Source of the DNA: Sinotaia quadrata
Taxonomy: Eukaryota; Mollusca; Gastropoda; Architaenioglossa; Viviparidae
Direction of reading: 5' to 3'
Assembly (NCBI GenBank): GCA_028829895.1
Contig: CM054179.1
Location: 74,403,544 to 74,467,543 of the forward strand
Length of the DNA: 64,000 nucleotides
The notes under the pieces are model-generated. The model saw only the letters and a list, made by a program, of their open reading frames with translations. It was not told the DNA's origin and searched no databases. Numbering within the stretch: position 1 is the first letter of the stretch; the number at the start of each line of letters is the position of its first letter. Below are positions 11,137 through 21,653 of this stretch, in pieces. A program made the translations under genes and the position numbers.

Positions 11137-11345
11137 TAACAGCCATTCTTTACTGTGCATCGAAACTGGATCAGCCAGCAGCTATTTGACAAATCACTCT
11201 TTACTGGATATCAAGACAAGATCATCTAACAGTTATCTGACAAATCACTCTTTATTGGGTATCAAGAGCAGATCAGTTAACAGTTGTTTGACAAAAGGAA
11301 ACTCTTTACTGTGTATAAAGACTAGGTCAGTTAACATTTTGAGAA
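11137..11345. repeat. 51-bp tandem repeat, about 4 copies
   Basis: gacaaatcactctttac recurs at 11188, 11239 and (variant) 11290, each followed by a tatcaaga / agatca stretch. Confidence 0.88.
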
Positions 11346-11639
11346 ACCGTCCCCTCTTATGGCAATAGGGCCTGGGATTTAAAATGGGATCTATGGGACC
11401 GATCCATTTGACCCAACAGCCATTTGGAGTGAGGACATTTGTTTTGGAACGTGCGTTGATAAACGGGTTCGTTTACCGAAAGCTATCCCTAAATTAAATT
11501 TAAAAAAATGGCGAGATAGGAAATAAAACAATCTAACAGCCCTAATAATAATAGACTTTAAATATTTCAGAACGCTTAAAAGTTTAATTAATTACTAATC
11601 ATTTAAATCATGATTTAACGATTAAGACCCGGTGATCTT
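11346..11639. other. No feature seen
   Basis: AT-rich, unique-looking DNA. Confidence 0.5.
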
Positions 11640-12935
11640 TAGGAAACTGACTTACATAAGATCGATAATCGAGACTTGAGGAAACTCATTGATTCGAAAT
11701 GGGCAGAGAAGACACAAATGCTGCACAATGTTATGAGACGGGTTAAGACATAGGTACTAGATTTCAAATGATCTGAGATGTATAATAGGACCAAACAATT
11801 CAGATGAAAAACCGAGGTCGGTTATTGATCTGAGATCAACAACCAGTATATTAGAAAATAATCTTCCTTGGATTAGAGAGACAATGAAATAGAAAGAAGA
11901 GGTGGACTACAAAGACGAGAAATCTTCCGGAATTCAAATGAAATTAAGGTTAGATGGAGAATCAGGTCACCTCCCAAAAAGCTGAAGGATTTGAAATGGG
12001 CAACCGAGACATCAACAAGTCTTTGGTCTAGGATGGACAACCAAGACTAGAAAACCTAATGATTTGAGATAGATATATATATAATCGAGAGATAATTTCA
12101 TTAATTTATGGGGAGCGCTTCCGTCTAATCAGATTTCGCGTGAGATTAAGAAGCCAAATGATTTTATGCGGACATATGAGACACTAGGAAGTATAATGAT
12201 TTGAGATGGATAACCAAGACTTCAGACAAGCCAATAGTTTTAGATGGATAAACAAGACTTCAGACAAGCCAATGATATGAAATGGATAGCTAACACTTCA
12301 GGCAAGCCAATGATTTGAAATGGATAGCCAAGACTTCAGACAAGCCAATAGTTTTAGATGGATAACCAAGACTTCAAACAAGCCAATGATTTGAAATGGA
12401 TAGCCAAGACTTCAGACAAGCCAATGATTTGAAATGGATAACAAACACTGCAGACAAGTCAATGATTTGAAATGGATAGCCAAGTCATGAGGCAGCATAA
12501 TGAACTGGGATAGATAATGGAGACATTAAGAAGTTTCATGGACAAACACCACCCCTGAATGATAGCGAGATAACCTATAATTTGAGATGGAATACTCAGA
12601 AATGAGGAAGAATAACTATTTGAGATGGATAACCAAGATATCAGGAAACTTCATTTGAGATGTATAGCCGAGATATCAGGAAACCTCATTATTTGATATG
12701 GATATCAGAGATATCAGGAAACCTAATGATTTGACATTGATAGCCGAGACATCAAGGACCGTAATGATGTGATAGGGATAACTGAAATATCAGGAATGTT
12801 AATGATTCGAGATGGATAGCCGAGACAACAGGAACTGTAATGATTTGAGATGGATAACCAAGAAAAAAGGAACTGTAATGAATTATATGGATAGTCGAGA
12901 TATCATAATGTCTTGCAATGGACAATATTACTCGA
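11640..12935. repeat. Long decayed satellite, unit about 39-45 bp
   Basis: The phrase atgatttgagatggataac plus caagacttcagg recurs about 25 times. Units at 12220-12480 are near-identical with a 39-bp period (core caagccaatgatttgaaat). Flanking units are increasingly diverged, as in an ageing array with a younger homogenised centre. Confidence 0.85.
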
Positions 12936-13274
12936 ATGTCTTATTCAAGGTTTAAAATTGCGATATTGATGTAGAAAGTGGACATGGCAACAAAAGAACG
13001 AGTTCACGATAAAAAAATAATCATTACATGTAACAAGAAGCATTGTAACACTTTGAAAGCAAAGAGAATTTCGTCACAAAGACACACGCGCCAGCCAAGA
13101 AAATAACTTGGACAATCTACAAAGCTTGAGAAGACAACTCCTGATCTTTGTTTGTACATAATCTCTTTGATCATTAAAACAGTTATACAGTTTAATGAAA
13201 ATTAGAATAAAATATCACAATTTATAAATAAAAGGAATGTGCAAAAGAATACTTATAATGCACAGCCTAAAAGT
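12936..13274. other. No feature seen
   Basis: AT-rich unique sequence. Confidence 0.5.
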
Positions 13275-13402
13275 AATTAAACGATACAAATATGTGCTAA
13301 GAACATAATTAAACGATACAAATATGTGCTATGAACATAATTAAACGATACAAATATGTGCTAAGAACATAATTAAACAATACAATTAGATGTTAAAACA
13401 TA
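13275..13402. repeat. 32-bp tandem repeat, 4 copies
   Basis: aattaaacgatacaaatatg starts at 13275, 13307 and 13339, with a variant at 13371: an exact 32-bp period. Confidence 0.93.
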
Positions 13403-13753
13403 ATAAAAACAGCATCAGAACCAAGTGAGGTAATAAATGCACACAAATTAAAATTAATTATAAATCAGAAATAAAACATACAATTTAAAGTTCTTCATCT
13501 TTTCTAAAAAAACTATTAAGAACCTTTGAATTGTTTTTGGAAAACGTCACTGGTCCTGGAATAAAATCACTAATATTTGTGTTTTAAAAAAAAAAGCGAT
13601 GTATAAAATGGCCTTAAAACTGTTGACAGGATTTGTCCTTGCAGGTATAATGAGAACCAAAGTTGCGTGCAGATAAATATTTGTGTTTCAGTGTTTTTTT
13701 TTTTAAATGCTGATCATCACTTCAGCAAACTGCAAGTCATTGTTCTAGCAACA
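13403..13753 (-). other. 3' flank / probable 3' UTR of the prohormone gene
   Basis: It lies immediately downstream of the stop codon on the minus strand and is AT-rich. I could not identify a convincing minus-strand AATAAA in it, so the transcript end is undefined. Confidence 0.4.
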
Positions 13754-16700
13754 TCACCCTTGCCTATACTTGCCATTTATCCACGTCATAAACTGTCGTG
13801 CACCATATGAGGGCAACGTACGTCTGTCATATGCCTGGAAAATTCCCAAGTCCGTATTTGGAACCTCTGGGTGATCTACTTCCGAATGAACATAAGCCGT
13901 CGGAAATGAGACGCTGCCTGATGGCTTTGGCGAGTTTCTGTACAAAGCTTCATTAAGTCCGTAAAGATCAATGTGATGTCGGAGATTCTGGCTGTTTCCT
14001 TTCAGGAAATGACGTACAAGTGGGATCTTATGTTCAGGTCGCAGCAATTCGAAATTGTCATCACCATCGTTTTCTAACAGTCCTACTTGGCGTTTGTGTC
14101 TTCCTGAATCCCCCTGTTCCGCTGGTTGTTGAGAAGTATGATGAAGATTGTTACCACGGAGATCATTTATATCAGGACTAAGAGGTGTCCATGGTAACAT
14201 ATTGTCACGATAATGCCGCTTAGACTGAGACTGATCCACGTACAGTTTGAGGTAGGCATCAATTCCTTTCATGAAACGCTTATCTTCTGGCGCATTTAGA
14301 TGAGAGGCCAAGCCCTCTGTTTCTAACGTGTTAATCTCCGAATCCGTTTGTGTCAGCGTGGGGTCATTATGTCCGGTAAATTTCTTATTTCTGTGCCGAG
14401 AAGAAAACTGTTTAAGATAGGGGTCTACTCCTTTCAAGAAACGCTTATCGACAGCAAGGTCATATGAACTGTCTTCTGGCTCGTTCAACTTTGCATTCTT
14501 AAGAGGGAATTCATTCTCATTTCTCAAGAAGTGTGCTACAGTTGCAAGGCGAGACAGGTTGTCAAGGCTTTCCGCGTGTCTTTTGACGCGAGGGTATATG
14601 TCTGCTGGGAAACTTCTGTGCAGCCGAGAGGCATACATCTTCAAGTATCGGTTCATACCTTTGAGGAATCGTTTAGTGGGCGACAGAAACTCGCTCTCTC
14701 CCATGCCAAGATCACCACCTCTTTTGGGTAGATAGCGATTAGCATGCAGCTTCAAGTAATTGTTGGCCCCTTTAAGGAACCGTTTATCAGTCATAATATC
14801 GACTTCATCATCACTTTCTGGGCTTTCATCTTCATCCATGCTGCTGTATCTGTCTGCATCTGGACGATTAGAATAGGTAAAGAGATATGGGTTAACTCCC
14901 TTCAAAAAACGTCTCTCCCGCATAAGAGAAACATCATCGTCATAATCAATATAGTTTCGCTTTCCCCGACGATGGCTTGCAAGGAGTTTCAAATACAGAT
15001 CACCTCCCTTTAAGAACCTTTTCTGTTTCGATCCACTGAAGTCGTCATCATTATCATGAATGTGTGCAAGGTATTTCTGCAAGAAGGGGTTAGAACCTTT
15101 AAGAAATCTCTTTTGAAGGCGAGAGTTCATATAGGCATGCAAGTAGGGATTTGGGGCCCTAAAGAAACGTTTGCTTGGTTCTACTTGTTCCAAGTCATCC
15201 AAGTCATTTAGATCATCCAAGTCATTTAGGTCATCTTGGTCGTGCATGTAGTCGAAACTTGTTTCCCGCTTAACACGGTAGTTTGCTGGCTTATGGTCTG
15301 GATGCATCTGGAGATTGGAATGATAATCCTTTACCATCTTTCCATTTTCAGGTTCTCTGAAGTGTGAAGGGGGTCTAGCTTCATCTTGATACTCTTGGAA
15401 GCTCGATGGGGTATTTAAATAATTATGTAAATATTCGTTTGATCCCTTCAACATTCTTTTGACGTCATGCTTGACTCCGCTTCCTGGGATGGGAGGCTTT
15501 TGACTTTCGCTGAGCCTGTTATCCAGCACACCATCATAAATCAGGAGATTTCGGTTATCTCCATTCCACATGTTTTCTTCCATGCGTTCTGCTGGTTCTG
15601 TTGGTGTTGAAGCATCTGAAGTTATTTCGTCCTGGCGCTTGCTGGACTGAGCACTCGTGTACGCATGTATGTATGGATTGAATCCTTTAAAGAACCGCTT
15701 GCTCTCAGCTTTACGTAATGCGCCATTTTTTTCTGCTTGATTGGGTTTCAAACTGCGTAGGGGTGCTTTGGGGTTCAGCTTCAAAAACACATCTATTCCT
15801 TTCATGAATCGCTTTTCTACAGGAGTCATTTGTGACTCAAGTTCTCTTTCCTCGTCTCGATTATTGCGTTCTAACTCTGGCTTTTGGTTAAGGAGAGCAG
15901 TTACGTATTTCTGCAGAAACATGTCAAAGTCATTCAGGAACACCCGCTCCTTCAGACTCTCAGGTTCTCCATAAGTTCGTTTGTGGGGAAAACGATTTGC
16001 ATAGTTTTTAAGGTATTCTGTAATACCTTTCAAGAACCGTTTATCGAGAGTTACCCTTTCTGGAACAAAGTGGCTCTTTAGAGTCCTGTCGGTGGTGAAC
16101 TTCTGCAAATATTTTTCAATCCCTTTCATGAATCTCTTTGTCACATCTTCATCGTCATCGTCGTCAATTGACTCGTCTCTTTCATTTTCATCTTGATGAC
16201 CAGAGCCGTCTGGTCTGACATCCGTGCGCCTTCCTTTCGGTCGGTTTGCATAACTTTTGAGGTAATGTTCCACGCCTTTCATAAACCGCTTATCCGTGGA
16301 CTCTGGGACATTAGCAAGGTTGGTTAATGGAAACTCTTTGATATGGCTGTTTGAAACTTTTCCGTTGGCGTCTGGTTCAAAATGTTCGCTAGTTTCTTCT
16401 GGAAATTGTGGCACAGAAGGAAACTCCAGAGGCTCATTGTGATTTTTCATTTGAGGGTCACGCAGCTGCTGAAAGGAATCATCAACGTTTTTGTCCATGG
16501 AGCCCGTGACGTCAGTGTCCGCGGCACCACCTGCTTGACCTTGCGGACTTGTTTCAGAAGAATGATGCCGCACGTGCTGAAGGCTTAGTGCCAGAAGATT
16601 TTGATCGATTCCTGACCGGTGCTGATCGTCGCTTGGTTTCATGGTGCTGTCAGCAGGTTCGGTATGTGACTCGTGGTGAGCTTGAATTTCCCCAACTTTA

Positions 16701-16876
16701 TCGGCGCCCTGGTCTGAGAGCGACGGGCCAATTGTTAGAGGTTCCGTGTGCCCACGGACCGACAGATCACTTTGAGCAAATTCATTTGTCGGAATATTGG
16801 CCTGGTGTTGGGAGTTGTCGTGTGACACAGCCTGGTGTTGGGAGCCATCGTGCGACAGAGTCAAAGCAGCATAGTT
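13754..16876 (-). CDS. Multi-copy neuropeptide-type prohormone (FLKG/FMKG-repeat precursor), large 3' exon
   Basis: One exon of 1040 codons, stop at 13754-13756. It encodes a secreted peptide precursor to be cut by prohormone convertases in dense-core vesicles. Residues below count from the in-frame ATG at 16960, which is probably intronic; the exon starts at residue 29 after a strong acceptor. Residues 29-225 are an acidic, Ser/His/Gln-rich leader. From 226 to about 1000 come some 16 copies of a 16-20-residue peptide, almost all preceded by Lys-Arg, starting at residues 226, 277, 309, 341, 385, 423, 503, 599, 619, 649, 685, 728, 765, 841, 896 and 985. Examples are FMKGVEHYLKSYANR, FLKGANNYLKLHANR and FLKGVNPYLFTYSNR. 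Spacers are acidic (e.g. DDLNDLDDLNDLDDLEQ at 577-592). There is no cysteine in the exon. Only copies at 226 and 649 have a Gly before the following dibasic site, so most products would be non-amidated. The signal peptide must lie in another exon. I recognise no known family; an antimicrobial role is an alternative. Confidence 0.85.
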   Translation of the reverse strand, partial: NYAALTLSHDGSQHQAVSHDNSQHQANIPTNEFAQSDLSVRGHTEPLTIGPSLSDQGADKVGEIQAHHESHTEPADSTMKPSDDQHRSGIDQNLLALSLQHVRHHSSETSPQGQAGGAADTDVTGSMDKNVDDSFQQLRDPQMKNHNEPLEFPSVPQFPEETSEHFEPDANGKVSNSHIKEFPLTNLANVPESTDKRFMKGVEHYLKSYANRPKGRRTDVRPDGSGHQDENERDESIDDDDDEDVTKRFMKGIEKYLQKFTTDRTLKSHFVPERVTLDKRFLKGITEYLKNYANRFPHKRTYGEPESLKERVFLNDFDMFLQKYVTALLNQKPELERNNRDEERELESQMTPVEKRFMKGIDVFLKLNPKAPLRSLKPNQAEKNGALRKAESKRFFKGFNPYIHAYTSAQSSKRQDEITSDASTPTEPAERMEENMWNGDNRNLLIYDGVLDNRLSESQKPPIPGSGVKHDVKRMLKGSNEYLHNYLNTPSSFQEYQDEARPPSHFREPENGKMVKDYHSNLQMHPDHKPANYRVKRETSFDYMHDQDDLNDLDDLNDLDDLEQVEPSKRFFRAPNPYLHAYMNSRLQKRFLKGSNPFLQKYLAHIHDNDDDFSGSKQKRFLKGGDLYLKLLASHRRGKRNYIDYDDDVSLMRERRFLKGVNPYLFTYSNRPDADRYSSMDEDESPESDDEVDIMTDKRFLKGANNYLKLHANRYLPKRGGDLGMGESEFLSPTKRFLKGMNRYLKMYASRLHRSFPADIYPRVKRHAESLDNLSRLATVAHFLRNENEFPLKNAKLNEPEDSSYDLAVDKRFLKGVDPYLKQFSSRHRNKKFTGHNDPTLTQTDSEINTLETEGLASHLNAPEDKRFMKGIDAYLKLYVDQSQSKRHYRDNMLPWTPLSPDINDLRGNNLHHTSQQPAEQGDSGRHKRQVGLLENDGDDNFELLRPEHKIPLVRHFLKGNSQNLRHHIDLYGLNEALYRNSPKPSGSVSFPTAYVHSEVDHPEVPNTDLGIFQAYDRRTLPSYGARQFMTWINGKYRQG
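13964..16285 (-). repeat. Array of about 16 FLKG-type peptide repeats within the prohormone
   Basis: Consensus by eye is F-[L/M/F]-K-G-x-[N/D]-x-[Y/F]-L-[K/H/Q]-x-[Y/F]-x-[N/S]-R, preceded by K-R. Spacing is irregular (20-96 residues), so the array did not arise as a regular DNA satellite and is old. Copies at 341 (VFLNDFDMFLQKY) and 985 (FLKGNSQNLRHH) are degenerate; 503 starts with Met and 599 has FFRAP instead of F-x-K-G. Hydrophobic positions 1, 2, 5, 8, 9 and 12 would line one face of an alpha helix. Confidence 0.9.
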
Positions 16877-16960
16877 CTGGAATGAAGAATGTAGAGAAAG
16901 GTCAAGGCCAAAGAGAGTTTTATGAGGCAGTGTATTTTCAGAACCGGAGCAAATATTCAA
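16877..16960 (-). promoter_or_regulatory. 3' splice site preceding the prohormone exon
   Basis: On the minus strand the sequence tctctacattcttcattccag ends at 16877. It is a long pyrimidine run followed by CAG, so the exon probably begins at 16876 (Asn29, phase 0). The 28 codons upstream back to the ATG at 16960 do not look like a signal peptide (MNICSGSENTLPHKTLFG) and contain the polypyrimidine tract, so they are judged intronic. Confidence 0.75.
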
Positions 16961-17830
16961 TCGAATTAAAAATCAAACATGGCAACCGAATGCACAGAAG
17001 CAAAGCAAATATGGAAAAAGCCAGAAAGCAAAGGAACAAACAGACAAACAAACAAATAGATAAACAAGCAAAACACAAAGTAAAACAAAGAAATAATAAG
17101 AAAACAACGATACAGTTAAAAGCAAATAAATAAATAAACAAACTATACAAAGAAAAGTAAACAAAGAAATAATAAACAAACAACACAATTATAAACAAAC
17201 AAAGAAGCAAGTTAATTAAAGTAAAACAAAGAAATAATAAGCAAACAACGATATAATTATAAACAAACAAATAAATAAACAAAAAAACATGTAAGCAAAG
17301 TAAAATGTTAATACAAGCATGAAAACAGAATCAACAAGTAAGCAAGCTAGCAAGCAAACAACACTAGCTAAAGGTGGAAACAAGCAGAATATAGAAACAA
17401 ATAAACTAAGAAAGAAACGAACATTGAAGTATGTAAGCAAGTAACAAGAAATCAAGCAAACAGAGGCAAAAAAGTAAGAAAAGCAACAAGAAAGCAAGCA
17501 AACAGAGGCAAAAAAGTAAGAAAAGCAACAAGAAAGCAACCAGAGGCAAAAAAGTAAACAAAGCAACAAGAAAGCAAGCAAACAGGCAATAAAGTAAATA
17601 AAGCAACAAGAAAGCAAGCAAACAGGCAATAAAGTAAACAAAGTAACAAGAAAGCAAGCAAACAGTAAAAAAAAAATGAAAAGCAACAAGAAAGCAAGCA
17701 AACAGAGGCAAAAAAGTAAGAAAAGCAACAAGAAAGAAAGTAAACAGAGGCAAAGAAGTAAACAAAGTAACAAGAAAGCAAGTAAACAGAGGCAAAGAAG
17801 TAAACAAAGTAACAAGAAAGCAGGTAAAGA
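16961..17830. repeat. AAAC/AAAT/AAAG-rich low complexity and a decayed 40-42-bp satellite
   Basis: From about 17030 the plus strand is made of caaacaaacaaa, aacaaagaaataataa and similar runs. At 17430-17825 the phrase aagcaacaagaaagcaagc plus aaacagaggcaaa recurs about ten times. Minus-strand Leu/Cys/Phe-rich open frames (up to 199 codons) are by-products. Confidence 0.88.
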
Positions 17831-18289
17831 AATTTAATATCGTGGTTTTATTACTCTTGAAATCACACCCATCTCTACCCAAACCCATTCCTGATCCAAT
17901 CAAATGCAAATCCATGACTTTTTTGCACCTTCTAAACTACAGTCTGTCAGCACACATGTTATTGACTAGGTCAGCATATGAATTGCATAACACCTAGCCA
18001 AGGTCAAAACCAAGATTCCAGATCTAATGTTTCAGCCGATGCACTATTGCTTAGAGGTCAGGGTTCCAGGGTTCTACTGGACAATACCAACATCCTTACC
18101 CCACAGCTACTAATCACTCAAAAGATTAATTTCTCCCTTTACCCTTGTCCATTGTGGACTTCCCAAAATAAACTTTTATGTAACATTTTAAAAATAATAC
18201 AAATCATGAATAGCATCTCATTAAAATATTATAGATCAAAATATAAAATGTATATAAAGAATATGTGGGAGAATTCCTCATCATATGAC
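17831..18289. other. No feature seen
   Basis: Unique AT-rich DNA; a plus-strand frame at 17978 is not recognised. Confidence 0.5.
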
Positions 18290-18840
18290 AATACCATTTA
18301 TGGCATGTTCACTTTATATTACAGTAGTACTAGGATATCATGCATCATGTTATCAATAACACTGATACGTTGTTTTAAAGAGGTGCTATGGTATCGTGCT
18401 ATCTATGACGTGTACACGTTATATTTTAGTAGAGTTTTGGTATCATGCGCCGTGTTGCTATGTCATCTACACGTTATTTTACATATGTGCTGTGACATCA
18501 TGTTATCTATGTCAGATATCCGTTATATTACAATACTGTTGTGACATAGTATCATCTGTCAGCTACATTTAATATTACAGCAGTGCTACGATATCGTGTT
18601 ATCTTTATCACTTAGACGTTATACTACAGCTGTTGACATCGTGTTATCTATGTCATCTAGACGTTATATTACAGCAGTGCTGTTATATCATGTTATGCTA
18701 TATACGTTATGTTACAGCTGTGCTGTGATATCGTGTTATCTATGTCATTTACTAGTAATATTACAGCAGTGCCATTATATCCTATTTTTTGTCATCAATA
18801 CATTATGTTACAACATTGCTTTGGTATCGTCCAACTCACA
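18290..18840. repeat. Decayed satellite, unit about 55-60 bp
   Basis: acgttatattacagcagtgct plus atcatgttatctatgtcat recurs about nine times with many substitutions. Confidence 0.83.
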
Positions 18841-19375
18841 CTTTTAGAATACTTTAGCCTCCTAATTCTGTAAAAGTAAACCATAACACTTATTATTCTT
18901 ATAGTTTTAAAATATTCTTTTTAATCGGAATATAGATTTTTTTTATTTGAAGCACACAAACGTATTTTCCAAGATGATTGCAAGATGTGTACGCGATATG
19001 TTTTCCTGATTCTTGTGCAGTCACTTGGTCTTCTGCAGGCATACCCTATGATATGACATGACATCATGTCATCATTGACACTTTACGCTGGAAATAGGAC
19101 AGTTTTTCTCCCATAATGTTCACAATATGTGAAGTGAGAATCTTTTAGCAATATCTTTTCGTGTTCCACCCCTCCATATTTGCTTGTTTCAATAGTTGGG
19201 TAACAAAACTATATAGTCCTATACACCTTTCAATATATAATACATTTATAATATAGATCGATACACGGCCACTAAGACTAAACAATAAATGTAATAGAGA
19301 TCGATGCAAACAGATTTAGAATAAATATAATTATGACGAGTAAATGAAGCTTCGCAGGATAAATAAATATAGGAA
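18841..19375. other. No feature seen
   Basis: AT-rich; no exon or repeat recognised. Confidence 0.5.
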
Positions 19376-20025
19376 CGAGAAACACATTTTAAAGCCCAAT
19401 TAATACAGCAGTGAAAAACACATTTTAAGTACAATAAAGATAACAGTGAAAAACACATCTTACAGCACAATAAAGATAGCAGTGAAAACAAATCTTACAG
19501 CACAATAAAGATAACAGTGAAAACAAATCTTACAGCACAATAAAGATAGCAGTGAAAACAAATCTTACAGCACAATAAAGATAACAGTGAAAACAAATCT
19601 TACAGCACAATAAAGATAACAGTGAAAACAAATCTTACAGCACAATAAAGATAACAGTGAAAACAAATCTTACAGCACAATAAAGATAGCAGTGAAAACA
19701 AATCTTACAGCACAATAAAGATAGCAGTGAAAACACATTTTAAGTACAATAAAGATAACAGTGAAAAACACATCTTACAGCACAATAAAGATAGCAGTGA
19801 AAACAAATCTTACAGCACAATAGAGATAACAGTGAAAAACACATCTTACAGCACAATAAAGATAGCAGTGAAAACAAATCTTACAGCACAATAAAGATAG
19901 CAGTGAAAACAAATCTTACAGCACAATAAAGATAGCAGTGAAAACAAATCTTACAGCACAATAAAGATAGCAGTGAAAACAAATCTTACAGCACAATAAA
20001 GATAGCAGTGAAAAACACATTTTCA
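19376..20025. repeat. 35-bp minisatellite, about 18 copies
   Basis: tcttacagcacaataaagat recurs every 35 bp with alternating 'agcag' and 'aacag' variants and an occasional aaaacacatttta variant. It is highly homogeneous, hence young or actively homogenised. Confidence 0.95.
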
Positions 20026-20094
20026 AATGAATACGTGAGGATGCACTGGATGAACTTAAGATAATTCATCTGTGTCCAGAGAAGTAAAGACCAG

Positions 20095-20420
20095 ACAGAT
20101 TTGGAACTCTCCAAAACAACAGTTTGCAGAGTTTACTGTGGGGGCGGGAGAGAGAAACGAGTTGTTCAAAACTCATTTCATCCAAGAAATCAGGAGTCAG
20201 GAAAATCTATACACGCTTATGTTTCTGTTTTCAGGAAAATGGCCAGACCGTATAATTTTGGCAATTTGGAAGCCAGATTGACTAGAGACAAAATTGGTGT
20301 AGGTATTCGGAAAGCTCTCTCAGACAAAAGCTTTTTTCAATGCGGTAACATATGCTCCATAGAGAAGTTCAAGTCAGTCATGTCTTTGAATCTTCAAGAA
20401 GCTAACCGAAAGCCTTGGCA
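20095..20420 (+). pseudogene. Ty3/gypsy-type gag remnant
   Basis: One frame gives QQFAEFTVGAGERNELFKTH. After a one-base shift the adjoining frame gives RNQESGKSIHAYVSVFRKMA, then YNFGNLEARLTRDKIGVGIR and KALSDKSFFQ. This is the order seen in animal Ty3/gypsy capsid proteins ('NQESGES...Y...L...C.YG.L...IRD.IV.GIR...L...L'). The frameshift, missing conserved positions and absence of zinc knuckle, protease or reverse transcriptase nearby mark it as a dead fragment. Family assignment is from recall. Confidence 0.65.
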
Positions 20421-20429
20421 TTTAGTACA

Positions 20430-20850
20430 CACAGTTTAGTAAACATAGTTTAATACGTATAGTTTAGTACACAAAGTGCTGTATACACAGTTTGTTACAT
20501 ATAGTTTGATAAAAACAGTGCAGTACACACAGTTTGTAATATAGTTTGATAAACTTAGTGCAGTACACAGAGATAGTACACATAGTTTAGTAAATACAGT
20601 GTGATGTACACACAACTTAGTATATACAGTTTAATAAGCACAGTGTAGTACTCACAGCTAGTACACATAGTTTAATAAACACAATGCAGTACACACAGCT
20701 TGGTACATTAATTTAGTAAATACAGTGTAGTACACAGAGATTAGTACATACAGTTTAGTAAATACACTATACTGCATATAGCTTACTACAAATAATTTAG
20801 TAATATAGTATATTAAACACAAATTAGTATACACAAAGTTTAGTACTCCC
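20430..20850. repeat. Decayed satellite, unit about 20 bp (60-bp super-unit)
   Basis: Variants of acacagtttagtacaca and gtttaataaacacagtgc follow one another about 20 times. Confidence 0.8.
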
Positions 20851-21500
20851 ATAACAATGGAGAGAATATCAAACAGAACTTCTTTCCAACTCAGATAAAA
20901 AAACCCATGTTTACTTGGTTGAAAGTGTACATGATCGACATGTAGACGTCCAAGAAGAAATGTTACCATTTTTCATTGTCGCCGAAAACATTTTGAAAAG
21001 TCGTATGTCTCAGTAAGTCTGATTCTTGAACAAATATCAAATGTAAAAAGAAGAAAAAGTGTAACTGCACTCAGGGGAGACCACTGATCTATAATTAGCA
21101 CAAATCACATGGAAAAGCAAACAAATACAATTTAATGTCTACACAGGTGCAGATGTTAACAGTTTTGTCTGGAATAAAATAGGTGCCAAATTACAAATAT
21201 CCTCAACATGTGCCTAATAAGCGTCTCCTAGGTCCAGAGAGAAACGGAATTGAAGTGTCTGGAACATTTAGAAAATGTCAACAAATGATTTCAACAGAAG
21301 AACAGAATGATGTTTCCTTGAGTACAAAGTTTGAGTGGTGGTTATTATTGTATGCAAAAAGGGAAGATAGAGAAAAGAAAGGGAAGAACAAATAATAAAG
21401 TACATAGTAATCAAGTGAAGAGACGATAACTGTTTAGATGAAAGTTCATTTGCATTGGGAAGACCTTGCTGGACGTGTTTTTTACGCAATGTGAAATATT
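20851..21500. other. No feature seen
   Basis: Unique DNA; short open frames without recognisable domains. Confidence 0.5.
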
Positions 21501-21501
21501 T

Positions 21502-21653
21502 AACCACCATTACCACTACCACCACTACTACTACCACCACCACCACCACCACCACCACCACCACCACCACCACCACCACCACCACCACCACCACCACCAC
21601 CACCACTACTACTACCACCACCACTACCACCACCACCACCACCATTCTCACCT
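21502..21653. repeat. (CCA)n trinucleotide tract with CTA interruptions
   Basis: About 50 cca/cta triplets. All frames stay open (Thr, His, Pro, Gly or Val homopolymers); these are not genes. Confidence 0.97.

Noticed and set aside
13754..13816. Resemblance of ARQFMTWINGKYRQG to the C-terminal part of glucagon-like peptides
   Set aside because: Only a few aromatic/hydrophobic positions agree; the N-terminal half has no similarity, so it is treated as chance.
14531..17133. Plus-strand frames of 65-194 codons
   Set aside because: Antisense shadows of the minus-strand prohormone exon and its flank.
17216..17915. Minus-strand Leu/Cys/Phe-rich frames of up to 199 codons that look like membrane proteins
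   Set aside because: They are translations of an AAGCAACAAGAAAGC-type satellite; all copies share DNA period and no splice or start evidence exists.
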